Counted from the stretch's first letter, positions 43,765-52,556 are shown. The stretch is DNA of 61,406 nucleotides from Lachnospiraceae bacterium (GCA_029338875.1 JAQYBF010000110.1:1-61406), one strand, 5' to 3'. A program made the numbers and translations. Notes: generated by a model from the sequence alone, not told the origin.

Positions 43765-44634
43765 ATGAAAGTAATTCTCGCACAGAGCGCGGGCTTCTGC
43801 TTTGGCGTCAAGCGGGCGCTGGAAACCGTGGAAAGAGAAATCAATAAGGATGACGGCTGTCCCATCTATACCTACGGACCCATTATTCATAACGAAATTG
43901 TTGTGGATGATCTGAAGGCCCGCGGGGTCAATGTCATGGATGAGGACTGCGATCTGGATCAGATGGACAAGGGAACTGTGATCATCCGGTCTCACGGCGT
44001 CTCTTCAGAAGTCATGGACCGGCTGAAGGATCATGGCTTTGATACGGTCGATGCCACCTGTCCCTTCGTCCTGAAAATACACAGAGTCGTCAATGAATAT
44101 GCAAAAAAAGGCTACCATATCATCATTACAGGAAACCGGGAGCACCCGGAGGTCGAGGGCATTATCGGCTGGATTCCGGGCGATGACTATGAAGTCATCA
44201 GCACGAAGGAAGAGGCGGAAAGCCTTTCTCTGCCTTTGGACAGAAAAATCTGTCTGGTTTCCCAGACGACCTTTAATTACAAGAAATTTGAAGAACTTGT
44301 TGAAATAATTGAGAATAAAGGTTATAGTATATTTTGTTTGAATACGATCTGCAGCGCTACAGCTGAGCGCCAGAATGAGGCGGCAGCGGTTGCAGATAAA
44401 GTTGATGTGATGATTGTTATAGGCGGTAAACACAGTTCTAATTCACAGAAGCTCTACGAGATTTGTAAAGAGATCAATCCCCGGACCTACTTTATCCAAT
44501 CTCGAGACGACCTGGATCTGTCCGTAATCGAATCCATTGACAGCGTAGGAATAACAGCAGGGGCGTCAACGCCACAAAAAATTATTCAGGAGGTTCAGGA
44601 AACATGCCAGAACAGAGCTTTGAGGAAATGCTGA
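43765..44634 (+). CDS. ispH: 4-hydroxy-3-methylbut-2-enyl diphosphate reductase
   Basis: 289 residues. Last step of the DXP pathway: HMBPP to IPP/DMAPP. Iron-sulfur cysteines C12 (AGFCFGV), C99 (DATCPFV) and C196 (LNTICSATAERQ) are present, as are GPIIHNEIVV, RSHGV and the conserved Glu in GNREHPEVEG. AGGAG upstream of ATG. The last 31 bases overlap rpsA in another frame. In many Clostridia IspH and S1 form one fused protein; here they are two genes, and the rpsA ribosome binding site (44589-44593) lies inside ispH. Confidence 0.95.
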   Translation: MKVILAQSAGFCFGVKRALETVEREINKDDGCPIYTYGPIIHNEIVVDDLKARGVNVMDEDCDLDQMDKGTVIIRSHGVSSEVMDRLKDHGFDTVDATCPFVLKIHRVVNEYAKKGYHIIITGNREHPEVEGIIGWIPGDDYEVISTKEEAESLSLPLDRKICLVSQTTFNYKKFEELVEIIENKGYSIFCLNTICSATAERQNEAAAVADKVDVMIVIGGKHSSNSQKLYEICKEINPRTYFIQSRDDLDLSVIESIDSVGITAGASTPQKIIQEVQETCQNRALRKC

Positions 44635-45710
44635 ATGAATCGTTCAAGACGATTCACAACGGGGAAATCGTAGAAGGTACCGTTATTGCGGTAAAGCCGG
44701 ATGAGATCGATCTTAATATCGGTTATAAGTCCGATGGAGTAATCACTCGTAACGAGTATTCTGATGACTCCAATCTTGATCTTACAACCGTTGCCAAAGT
44801 TGGCGATAAGATGGAAGCAATTGTTGTAAAGACTCAGAATGATGACAACATGGTTGTCCTTTCTTACAGACGTCTTGCTCAGGAGAAGGGCAACGAAAAG
44901 CTGAGAGAAGCTTTCGAGAACCACGAAGTACTGACCGGTAAGGTTGTTAAGGTTCTGAACGGCGGTCTTTCCGTTGTTGTTGATGATGCAAGAGTATTCG
45001 TTCCTGCAAGTCTTGTTGCTGATACCTATGTCAAGGATCTGCACCAGTATGACGGCAAGGAAATCGAATTTGTTATTACCGAGTTCAATCCCAGAAAGAG
45101 AAGAATCATCGGTGATCGTAAGCAGCTTCTGGTTGCCAAGAAGGAAGAACTTCAGAAGGAATTCTTCGAGAAGATCCATGTTGGCGATGTAATCGAAGGA
45201 ACTGTCAAGAACGTAACTGATTTCGGTGCATTCATCGATCTCGGCGGCGTAGACGGACTGCTTCATATCTCTGAGATGAGCTGGGGCCACGTTGATAACC
45301 CGAAGAAGCTTTATCATGTAGATGACAAGGTTCGTGTCTTCATCAAGAATATCAACGGCCACAAGATTGCACTTTCCCGCAAGTTCGAGGATGAGAACCC
45401 TTGGAACGGTGCAGCTGAGAAGTATGCAGTCGGTACTGTAGTAACCGGTAAGGTTGCTCGTATGACTGACTTCGGTGCATTCATCGAGCTTGAGCCGGGC
45501 ATCGATGCTCTGCTTCATGTCTCCCAGATCTCCAAGGAGCATGTTGACAAGCCTTCCGATGTACTGAAGACCGGTGAGGAAGTTACCGCTAAGGTTGTTG
45601 AGCTGCGTGAGAACGAGCACAAGATTTCCCTCAGCATCAAGGCTCTTGAGCAGGATAACGAGAATTCCGACTACGCTGATGTTAACGTTGATGATTACAA
45701 GAACCAGTAA
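44604..45710 (+). CDS. rpsA: 30S ribosomal protein S1 (four S1 domains)
   Basis: 368 residues. Four S1 RNA-binding repeats: ~18-85 (GEIVEGTVIAVKPDEIDLNIG), ~105-170 (LTGKVVKVLNGGLSVVV), ~190-258 (EGTVKNVTDFGAFIDLGG) and ~275-345 (TGKVARMTDFGAFIELEPG). Four domains is the usual form in Bacillota and helps mRNA binding, less essential than six-domain S1 of Proteobacteria. GGAGG at 44589-44593 and an ATG at 44604, out of frame with ispH, support separate initiation. A strong terminator follows. Confidence 0.93.
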   Translation: MPEQSFEEMLNESFKTIHNGEIVEGTVIAVKPDEIDLNIGYKSDGVITRNEYSDDSNLDLTTVAKVGDKMEAIVVKTQNDDNMVVLSYRRLAQEKGNEKLREAFENHEVLTGKVVKVLNGGLSVVVDDARVFVPASLVADTYVKDLHQYDGKEIEFVITEFNPRKRRIIGDRKQLLVAKKEELQKEFFEKIHVGDVIEGTVKNVTDFGAFIDLGGVDGLLHISEMSWGHVDNPKKLYHVDDKVRVFIKNINGHKIALSRKFEDENPWNGAAEKYAVGTVVTGKVARMTDFGAFIELEPGIDALLHVSQISKEHVDKPSDVLKTGEEVTAKVVELRENEHKISLSIKALEQDNENSDYADVNVDDYKNQ

Positions 45711-45747
45711 TCTTCTGTCGATTCAGCACTTATATTAATTGAAATGA

Positions 45748-45778
45748 GAGCCCCGGGCATTGCCCGGGGCTCTTTTTT
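45748..45778 (+). terminator. Rho-independent terminator after rpsA
   Basis: GAGCCCCGGGC (45748-45758) is perfectly complementary to GCCCGGGGCTC (45762-45772), three-base loop, then six T residues. Confidence 0.95.
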
Positions 45779-45858
45779 CATGTCTGGATTTAATCATAAT
45801 GATGACTGATTGACTCAGCGGATCATACGCATGACAAGCTCATGAAATGCTATGGCTG

Positions 45859-47010
45859 TCAGCGAAAGCGGGAGAGGAGATATAAGTTCAGATAATTTTG
45901 AATCGTGCATTTCGCTGTGGATTCTTCAAAATCCTCCGGAGATTCAAGATCCTGTGAAGTTTCGGGTATCCGAATATATTGTTTTTTCGGCGCGGTTTCT
46001 TCGAAATAGATCCGGTCAAAGAGTTCATCAGATGATATACCGCCGGGCGAGCTCATACCGGGAAGAAGGGGGAGAAAGAACCCGCTGACATGCTCGATGC
46101 ATTCGTCCTTTCTGGCTTTCCGATAACGGCCTTTCGGAAGACTTTCTGCTAGGACTTTGGGCAGGATGCGGTTTTCTTCCGGAAGAAAGACGTAAGATTT
46201 ATAATCCGGCAGGGCGAAAACCAGATCCTTTTGTTGCGGGAAGACGGCTCCCTTGACTTGTCCCTGATCAAGGCTTAAGAGCAGGCTGTCTTCCCGGTAA
46301 CGGACTTCCGATGGAAGGAGTAGAAAGGACCTTCCAAAGAAAAGGATAGTGTCTGGACCTTCCCGGCTGATCTTATGAATGGAGAGAGGAGCACTGAGCC
46401 TTTCAGAAGGGAGATAATCATACATCTGAAAGAGCGGAATCATATCTTCAACGTCATTTTTGTTATGAAGAAGGAGAAGATGACCCAGCTTCGGATCCCG
46501 AGTTCTCTCATATGCGTGATAGACCGGAATCAGTTCGCCGCCGTTCTTCTCGTCTTCTCTGCGGATGCCCAGAAATTCCTCGATGGCCTTCTGGCGGAGA
46601 GAGGGCAGGTTGTAGTATTTCCTGGCCGGGCGGAAGTCCAGATAGAGATCTTTCTTCGGAATGGCTTCCAGAAGACCGGGCTCCATCTCATAGTGAAGGA
46701 GCCGGTCCCTTAAATAAGGAAGATCAAAACGGTTTCCGTTGAAGGTGACGAGAGCAGATGCGTTTTTGATCTCATCCAGAAAAGCAGACAGAATGGATTT
46801 TTCCTCTTCCCTCGATTCGGCGAAGAACTGGCTGACTGAGACCGATGAGGAGACCGCCTTATATTTGCCGAGACCGATCAGGTAGATGGGATTCCGCTTC
46901 GAAGACAGACCTGTGGTCTCGATGTCCAGAAAGAGATCGTTCTGAGACAGATCGGCCAGGGCCTTGGGCGTATTTTCAATTTTCTGATCCGGGTAGTGTA
47001 TGATTTTCAT
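45859..47010 (-). CDS. Ribonuclease H-like domain protein (YprB family)
   Basis: 383 residues; the only well-supported minus-strand gene of the window, convergent with rpsA and divergent from rnfC. The N-terminal ~200 residues are an RNase H-like 3'-5' exonuclease fold: FLDIETTGLSSKRNPIYLIGLG (metal Asp/Glu), ALVTFNGNRFDLPYLRDRL, NLPSLRQKAIEEFLGI and LLHNKNDVEDM with the final Asp. The C-terminal ~180 residues match no family I recognise. Likely acts on DNA or RNA ends; substrate unknown. The ribosome binding site is weak (AAGTTAAGAA before ATG). Confidence 0.82.
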   Translation of the reverse strand: MKIIHYPDQKIENTPKALADLSQNDLFLDIETTGLSSKRNPIYLIGLGKYKAVSSSVSVSQFFAESREEEKSILSAFLDEIKNASALVTFNGNRFDLPYLRDRLLHYEMEPGLLEAIPKKDLYLDFRPARKYYNLPSLRQKAIEEFLGIRREDEKNGGELIPVYHAYERTRDPKLGHLLLLHNKNDVEDMIPLFQMYDYLPSERLSAPLSIHKISREGPDTILFFGRSFLLLPSEVRYREDSLLLSLDQGQVKGAVFPQQKDLVFALPDYKSYVFLPEENRILPKVLAESLPKGRYRKARKDECIEHVSGFFLPLLPGMSSPGGISSDELFDRIYFEETAPKKQYIRIPETSQDLESPEDFEESTAKCTIQNYLNLYLLSRFR

Positions 47011-47102
47011 TTCTTAACTTGGCTTCGTCTAAATACTGTATACTGAATTTCTCGGCTGGAGACTTCCGCCGATTTTATAAATGACGGACCTGATTCCACC
47101 TC

Positions 47103-47135
47103 ATTATAACCAATTTCTGCCCCTGCCGCACTCAA
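47103..47135 (-). promoter_or_regulatory. Weak candidate promoter for the YprB-like gene
   Basis: On the minus strand, TATAAT lies at 47108-47103. The nearest -35-like box (TTGAGT, 47135-47130) has a 21-base spacer, longer than ideal, so support is limited. Confidence 0.25.
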
Positions 47136-47143
47136 ATCGCTTA

Positions 47144-47161
47144 TTGTTAAAATATTGACAA
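47144..47161 (+). promoter_or_regulatory. rex box: Rex-type redox operator upstream of rnfC
   Basis: TTGTTAA-AATA-TTGACAA differs at one position from the clostridial Rex consensus TTGTTAA-N4-TTAACAA. Rex represses fermentative and redox genes when NADH/NAD+ is low and releases DNA when NADH is high. The site is 185 bases upstream of rnfC, between two divergent genes. Identity as a Rex site is inferred; no rex gene is in the window. Confidence 0.55.
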
Positions 47162-47290
47162 ACTATGACACGTTTGTCGATCTGCTTGTGCAATTCGCAT
47201 ATGATTTTCGCTCAAAATTGAATTGGTTCTGATAAAGTGCATAATACTATACAAAATACATGACAATTTTCTATTGATATTTATAAAAAG

Positions 47291-47299
47291 TGTTATAAT
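47291..47299 (+). promoter_or_regulatory. Extended -10 promoter of the rnf operon
   Basis: TGTTATAAT: TATAAT at 47294-47299 with upstream TG. TTGATA at 47274-47279 is a -35-like box but the 14-base spacer is short. It lies 46 bases before the rnfC start. Confidence 0.55.
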
Positions 47300-47345
47300 A
47301 AATAAGAAATTTGTATTGTATGCGTAATACAAAGGAGGTCAGTTC

Positions 47346-48671
47346 ATGGGCTTACATACGTTTCAGGGAGGAGTTCATCCCTTCGAAGGGAAGGACCTCT
47401 CCAAGGACAAGCCAATCAAGGAATTGCTTCCCAAGGGGGATTTGACTTTTCTGATGTCGCAGCACATCGGTGCTCCGGCAAAGCCTGTCGTGGCGAAGGG
47501 AGATCATATCTTACGGGGGCAGCTCCTGGCTGAAGCCGGTGGATTTGTATCCGCACCGGTTTATAGTTCTGTCTCGGGTACGGTGAAATCGATCGAGAAG
47601 CATCGTAACGCTAACGGAGATATGGTAGATGCCATCATTGTGGAAAATGACGGCCAGTACGAGGAAGTTCCCTTCACAGAGACTCCGGATTTCCATTCAC
47701 TTTCCAAAGAAGAAATTCTTTCGAAAATCAAGGATGCCGGAATCGTCGGCATGGGCGGTGCAGGATTCCCGACTCATGTAAAGCTTGCTCCGAAGAATCC
47801 GGATCAGATCGATTACATCATCGCCAACTGTGCAGAATGCGAACCCTATCTTACCTGTGACTACAGGATGATGGTCGAGCATCCCGAGAAGCTGGTCCGC
47901 GGCATGGAGATTATCTTAAGCCTCTTCGACAATGCCAAGGGCGTTCTTGCAATCGAGAACAACAAGCCTGACTGCATTCGGAAATTTACCGAACTGGTAA
48001 AGGATGTCCCCAGACTTTCTGTTGTGGAGCTTCAGACCAAGTACCCTCAGGGCGGTGAGCGTCAGATTATCCACGCGGTTACCGGAAGAGACATCTATTC
48101 CAAGATGCTTCCTGCCGATGCCGGCTGTATCGTAGACAATGTGGAAACTATCTGTGCCATCGATGATGCGGTTACCGAAGGAAAGCCTCTGATGGAGCGG
48201 ATCTTTACCGTTTCCGGCGACGCTGTGACAGACCCCAGAAATTTCAAGGTTCTGACAGGAACATCCATTCAGGAAATTCTGGATGCAGCAGACGGTCTTA
48301 AGGGCCCGGCAGCCAAGATGATTTCCGGCGGACCCATGATGGGCTTCGCCATGTTCGATCTGGACGTCCCGGTGACCAAGACAACCTCGGCTCTTCTCTG
48401 TTTTACAGAAGATGAAGCATCCAAGTATGAGACAACGCCCTGCATCAACTGCGGACGCTGTGTAGATGCCTGCCCGGAACGACTGATTCCGGCACATCTG
48501 TCAAAGCTTTCGGAGCACGGCGACAAGGCTTCTTTTGAAAAGCAGTACGGACTCGAGTGCATCGAGTGCGGCAGCTGTAGCTACGTATGTCCGGCCAGAA
48601 GACCTCTGGCTCAGGAAATCCGGACCATGAAGAAGCAGATTATGGCAGACAAGAGAAAGCAGAAGAAATAG
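47346..48671 (+). CDS. rnfC: Rnf electron transport complex subunit C
   Basis: 441 residues. Peripheral subunit that binds NADH/FMN and passes electrons through two 4Fe-4S clusters: CINCGRCVDACPERL and CIECGSCSYVCPARR (about residues 365-420). The middle has the NuoF-like GIVGMGGAGFPTHVKL nucleotide/flavin site and NCAECEPYLTCDYR. Start codon at 47346 with AAAGGAGG upstream. First gene of rnfCDGEAB, the usual Clostridial order. Confidence 0.96.
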   Translation: MGLHTFQGGVHPFEGKDLSKDKPIKELLPKGDLTFLMSQHIGAPAKPVVAKGDHILRGQLLAEAGGFVSAPVYSSVSGTVKSIEKHRNANGDMVDAIIVENDGQYEEVPFTETPDFHSLSKEEILSKIKDAGIVGMGGAGFPTHVKLAPKNPDQIDYIIANCAECEPYLTCDYRMMVEHPEKLVRGMEIILSLFDNAKGVLAIENNKPDCIRKFTELVKDVPRLSVVELQTKYPQGGERQIIHAVTGRDIYSKMLPADAGCIVDNVETICAIDDAVTEGKPLMERIFTVSGDAVTDPRNFKVLTGTSIQEILDAADGLKGPAAKMISGGPMMGFAMFDLDVPVTKTTSALLCFTEDEASKYETTPCINCGRCVDACPERLIPAHLSKLSEHGDKASFEKQYGLECIECGSCSYVCPARRPLAQEIRTMKKQIMADKRKQKK

Positions 48672-48687
48672 GAAGAGGTGAATATCC

Positions 48688-49635
48688 GTGAGTGAACTGA
48701 TTCATGTAACGTCTTCTCCCCATGTCAGAGAGAAGATGGACACACAGAAGATTATGCTTTGGGTGATTATCTCGCTTCTCCCTGCTACGATCTTCGGCAT
48801 TTTTAATTTCGGACCCCGGGCCCTCTGGGTAGTGATTCTTTCAATCATATCCTGTGTTGCTTCGGAATATGTCTATGACAAAATTGTTCATAAGAAGAAT
48901 ACGATCAGCGACCTGTCCGCGGTCGTGACCGGCCTTCTTCTCGGACTGAACCTTCCCCACACCGTATCCTGGTTTGTGCCGGTACTTGGCGGAATCTTCG
49001 GTATCGTTGTGGTCAAGATGCTTTTCGGCGGACTTGGACAGAATTTTATGAACCCGGCTCTGGGTGCAAGATGCTTCCTGCTTTTGTCCTTTACCCAGCA
49101 GATGACAAGCTTCAGCTACGACGGTGTGACAACAGCAACGCCTCTGGCAAATTTAAAGGCAGGCCAGTCCGTAGATCCGGTCAAGATGCTTCTTGGCACC
49201 GAACCCGGTACCATCGGCGAAACCAGCGTCATCGCTCTTCTGATCGGAGCCATCATCCTGCTTCTGGCAGGTATCATAAAGATTCGGATCCCGGCAACTT
49301 ATCTGATTACATTTTCCATCTTCGTCCTTCTTTTCGGCGGACACGGTTTTGATTTAACCTATCTCATCGAAGAGATCTGCGGAGGCGGTCTGATCCTGGG
49401 TGCCTTCTTTATGGCAACGGATTATGTCACAAGCCCGATCACTCCGAACGGACAGATCATCTATGGAATTCTCTTAGGTGTTCTGACCGGACTTTTCCGA
49501 ATCTTCGGAAGCTCTGCAGAGGGTGTCAGCTATGCAATTATCATTTCCAACCTGATCGTTCCTCTGATTGAGCGTGTAACGGTTCCGACTGCTTTCGGTA
49601 TTGTGAAAGAGAAGAAGGGAGGGGATCAGAAATGA
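48688..49635 (+). CDS. rnfD: Rnf electron transport complex subunit D
   Basis: 315 residues, about nine to ten membrane segments. Covalent FMN carrier: DGVTTATPLANLK fits the flavinylation pattern Dxx(S/T)xAT, with T151 as the likely FMN site. GGLGQNFMNPALGARCFLLLSF and FFMATDYVTSPITPNGQ are family landmarks. GTG start with GAGGTG upstream. The flavin would be attached by an ApbE transferase, which is not encoded in this window. Confidence 0.95.
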   Translation: MSELIHVTSSPHVREKMDTQKIMLWVIISLLPATIFGIFNFGPRALWVVILSIISCVASEYVYDKIVHKKNTISDLSAVVTGLLLGLNLPHTVSWFVPVLGGIFGIVVVKMLFGGLGQNFMNPALGARCFLLLSFTQQMTSFSYDGVTTATPLANLKAGQSVDPVKMLLGTEPGTIGETSVIALLIGAIILLLAGIIKIRIPATYLITFSIFVLLFGGHGFDLTYLIEEICGGGLILGAFFMATDYVTSPITPNGQIIYGILLGVLTGLFRIFGSSAEGVSYAIIISNLIVPLIERVTVPTAFGIVKEKKGGDQK

Positions 49636-50261
49636 AGAGAGGCACAAAAGATGCATTGATTCTGACTTTGATTACTCTGGTTTCCGGTTTCTGTCTCGGC
49701 ACTGCACATGAAGTCACAAAGCAGCCCATTGCCGCGGCTCAGGAAAAGGCAACTCAGGAAGCCTATCGTGAGGTCCTTCCCAAGGCCAAGAGCTTTGAAG
49801 AGGTCAGCGGCTTCAGCAGCAGCAAGGCAACCGCTCTGGTCAAGAAAAAGGGCTATGACAAGGATACGGTCGATGAGGTTATGGAAGCCAAGGATTCTTC
49901 CGGTAAATCGATCGGCTATGTCATCACGCTGACTTCGTCTGCCGGCTATGGCGGAGATATCACTTTCTCCATGGGCATCGACAAGAAAGGCAATATGACC
50001 AAGTATTCCATCACCTCGATCAGTGAGACCGCAGGTCTTGGCATGAAGTCAACGGAGGACGATAAGAACAGTGATAAAGATTTCTGCGACCAGTTCAAAG
50101 GCCTGAAAAACGGAACCTACAGTGTCGTAAAGCACGGCGCAGACAAGGGAGAAAATGACATTGAAGCCATCAGCGGCGCAACCATTACCTCCCGGGCCAT
50201 CACCACAGCAGTGGATGCCGGCTTTACCTACTATAACAGTGAGCTGAAGGGAGGAAATTAA
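49632..50261 (+). CDS. rnfG: Rnf electron transport complex subunit G
   Basis: 209 residues. One N-terminal membrane anchor (LILTLITLVSGFCLGTAH) and an extracytoplasmic FMN-binding domain with EAISGATITSRAI; T184 is the predicted FMN attachment. The Asp often found six residues before that Thr is Glu here. Overlaps the rnfD stop by four bases. Confidence 0.93.
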   Translation: MKRGTKDALILTLITLVSGFCLGTAHEVTKQPIAAAQEKATQEAYREVLPKAKSFEEVSGFSSSKATALVKKKGYDKDTVDEVMEAKDSSGKSIGYVITLTSSAGYGGDITFSMGIDKKGNMTKYSITSISETAGLGMKSTEDDKNSDKDFCDQFKGLKNGTYSVVKHGADKGENDIEAISGATITSRAITTAVDAGFTYYNSELKGGN

Positions 50262-50263
50262 AG

Positions 50264-51100
50264 ATGAAAAAGCTTAAAGCAGATACTCCTCTGGAACGGC
50301 TCTGGAACGGTATTTTCCGTGAGAATCCGACAACAGTTCTGATGCTTGGTATGTGTTCCACACTTGCCATTACAACAACCGTTTTCAACGCCATCGGCAT
50401 GGGTCTGTCGGCAACAGCGGTTCTGGTTCTTTCCAACGTTGTGATTTCAGCGCTTCGTAAGATCATTCCCGATACGGTCCGTATGCCGGCCTATATCGTC
50501 GTTGTTGCAACACTGGTTACCATCGTTCAGTTCCTGGTCGAAGGCTTCGTCCCGGCACTCTATGATTCCCTCGGAATCTTCATTCCTCTGATCGTTGTTA
50601 ACTGTATTATCCTCGGACGTGCCGAGGCATATGCCAACAAGCATGGCGTTATCGCCTCTCTTTTCGATGGTCTCGGCATGGGACTTGGTTTTACCATTTC
50701 CCTGACTCTGATCAGTGCCGTCCGTGAAATTATCGCCCAGGGCAAGATTTTCGGAATTCAGATTCTTCCCCTGGCAGATCCTTCGACAGGAAAAGCCGGC
50801 TACACACCGATCTCCATCTTCGGCCTGGCACCCGGCGCCTTCTTCATTCTGGCAATCTTAATTGCCGTTATGAAGGTTGTCAGAGAAAAGGCAGCAGCCA
50901 AGGGCAAACCCCTTCCTCCGGCACAGGGCTGTATCTATACCGGCGACTGCAGCGGATGTGCACTTCAGGCATCCTGCCACGGCATGCAGCCTGAGACCCT
51001 GTCTTTAAAGACTGAGAAGGCCGAAAAGGCAGTAAAAGCGGTCAAGGCGGAAGCCAAGGCTCCGGCTGCCACAGCTTTAAATAAGGAGGAGAACAAATGA
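50264..51100 (+). CDS. rnfE: Rnf electron transport complex subunit E with cysteine-rich C-terminal tail
   Basis: 278 residues. Six membrane segments of the RnfA/E/NqrD/E family (RLWNGIFRENPTTVLMLGMCSTLAITT, VPALYDSLGIFIPLIVVNCIILGRAEA-type core). The last ~65 residues extend beyond the ~200-residue family length and include C223-x5-C229-x2-C232-x5-C238 (GCIYTGDCSGCALQASC) followed by an Ala/Lys-rich tail. The four cysteines could bind a metal or cluster; that is inference. Overlaps rnfA by four bases. Confidence 0.92.
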   Translation: MKKLKADTPLERLWNGIFRENPTTVLMLGMCSTLAITTTVFNAIGMGLSATAVLVLSNVVISALRKIIPDTVRMPAYIVVVATLVTIVQFLVEGFVPALYDSLGIFIPLIVVNCIILGRAEAYANKHGVIASLFDGLGMGLGFTISLTLISAVREIIAQGKIFGIQILPLADPSTGKAGYTPISIFGLAPGAFFILAILIAVMKVVREKAAAKGKPLPPAQGCIYTGDCSGCALQASCHGMQPETLSLKTEKAEKAVKAVKAEAKAPAATALNKEENK

Positions 51101-51681
51101 AGACCTTACTTTTAATTCTGATCTCATCCTCCGTTGTAAACAATGTCGTGCTGAGCCAGTTCCTCGGACTCTGTCCTTTCTTCGGCGTATCCAAGAAGGT
51201 CAGCACAGCGGCAGGCATGGGCGGAGCGGTTATTTTCGTAGTAACCCTCTCTTCACTGGTTACCAGCATCATCCATGAACTGATCTTAAAGCCTCTGGAT
51301 CTGGACTATATGAATACCATCGTATTCATCCTGGTCATTGCAGCCCTGGTTCAGTTCATTGAGATGTTCTTAAAGAAAAATGTACAGTCCCTTTACCGGG
51401 CCCTCGGTATCTATCTGCCCCTGATCACAACCAACTGCTGTGTACTCGGCGCAGCGCTGAATATTGTCAAATATAAGTACAACATCCTGACCGGTACCGT
51501 ATATGGCTTCGGTATTGCCGTTGGTTTCGCAATCGCCATCATCATCATGGCCGGCATCCGGGAAAAAATTGAATATAACGATATCCCCCATGCCTTCCAG
51601 GGCTCTGCCATCGTAGTTGTTACAGCAGGCCTTATGGCAATTGCATTCATGGGCTTCTCCGGAATGATCTCCGGAGTCTGA
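51097..51681 (+). CDS. rnfA: Rnf electron transport complex subunit A
   Basis: 194 residues, six membrane segments, standard length. Paralogue of RnfE; contains VVNNVVLSQFLGLCPFFGVSKK and YLPLITTNCCVLGAAL, whose cysteines are thought to bind a membrane 2Fe-2S cluster together with RnfE. ATGA overlap with rnfE. Confidence 0.95.
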   Translation: MKTLLLILISSSVVNNVVLSQFLGLCPFFGVSKKVSTAAGMGGAVIFVVTLSSLVTSIIHELILKPLDLDYMNTIVFILVIAALVQFIEMFLKKNVQSLYRALGIYLPLITTNCCVLGAALNIVKYKYNILTGTVYGFGIAVGFAIAIIIMAGIREKIEYNDIPHAFQGSAIVVVTAGLMAIAFMGFSGMISGV

Positions 51682-51701
51682 AGCGGAAGGGAGAGTAGAT
51701 T

Positions 51702-52556
51702 ATGTATGGAATCGTGATAGCGACCGTATTGATCGGTCTGACCGGATGTCTGATCGGCTTCTTCCTGACCTTCTCCGCCAAGAAATTTGAAGTCAAGGTC
51801 GATCCCAAGGAAAGCGCTGTTCTGGACGCCCTGCCCGGAAATAACTGCGGCGGCTGCGGATTCGCCGGATGTGCGGACTGTGCCAAGGCCATTGCAGCCG
51901 GCAAGGCACCCGTCAACCAGTGCCCGGTCGGCGGTGAGCCGGTCGCAAAGATTATTGCCGGCATCATGGGTGTCGAAGCCGGAAAAGAAGAGAAGAAGGT
52001 GGCCTATGTCCGCTGCAGCGGCGACTGCACCAAGGCCAAGGATCGCTATATCTACAGCGGCTTTGAAGATTGCTCGGCAGCCAAGATGGTTCCCGGCGGA
52101 ACTCATAAGGCCTGCAGCTTCGGCTGTATGGGCTTCGGATCCTGCGTCAAGGTCTGTGAATTTGATGCCATCCATGTCGTTGACGGTATTGCCCGTGTCG
52201 ACAAGGAGAAATGTAAGGCATGCGGCAAGTGCATCAAGGCCTGCCCGCAGAAGCTGATTACCTTCGTTCCTTATGACAGTGCCTACATTGTTTCCTGCAG
52301 AAATGAGGAAAAGGGCAAGGATGTCATGAAGGAATGCAGCGTCGGCTGTATTGCATGTAAGCTCTGCGAGAAGAACTGCCCGCATGATGCGGTTCATGTC
52401 GTCAATAATATTGCAGAGATCGACCAGTCCAAGTGTGTCGGCTGCGGTATCTGTGCAGAAAAGTGCCCGAGGAAGATCATTCTTCTTCAGCCCGGTCAGG
52501 TTCGTGTGGCGGAGGATGCGAAAGAGACTGCTGCTCCGGCAGGAGCTGCAGACTAA
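51702..52556 (+). CDS. rnfB: Rnf electron transport complex subunit B
   Basis: 284 residues. Ferredoxin-facing subunit: N-terminal membrane anchor, then NNCGGCGFAGCADCAKAI...CPVGG (Fe-S motif of the RnfB/ApbE-linked Fer4 domain) and two-plus ferredoxin modules with CKACGKCIKACPQKL, CIACKLCEKNCPHDA and CVGCGICAEKCPRKI. The Ala/Glu-rich end is short. Completes rnfCDGEAB; ferredoxin oxidation here drives NAD+ reduction and ion export by the complex. Confidence 0.95.
   Translation: MYGIVIATVLIGLTGCLIGFFLTFSAKKFEVKVDPKESAVLDALPGNNCGGCGFAGCADCAKAIAAGKAPVNQCPVGGEPVAKIIAGIMGVEAGKEEKKVAYVRCSGDCTKAKDRYIYSGFEDCSAAKMVPGGTHKACSFGCMGFGSCVKVCEFDAIHVVDGIARVDKEKCKACGKCIKACPQKLITFVPYDSAYIVSCRNEEKGKDVMKECSVGCIACKLCEKNCPHDAVHVVNNIAEIDQSKCVGCGICAEKCPRKIILLQPGQVRVAEDAKETAAPAGAAD

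Larger units (their letters stand above)
47011..47345. other. Divergent intergenic control region between the YprB-like gene and rnfC
   Basis: 335 bases, AT-rich toward rnfC. It holds a minus-strand -10 candidate, a Rex-like operator (47144-47161), a second overlapping dyad GACAAAC-N8-GTTTGTC (47157-47178), a plus-strand extended -10 (47291-47299) and the rnfC ribosome binding site AAAGGAGG. No gene seen. Confidence 0.6.
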
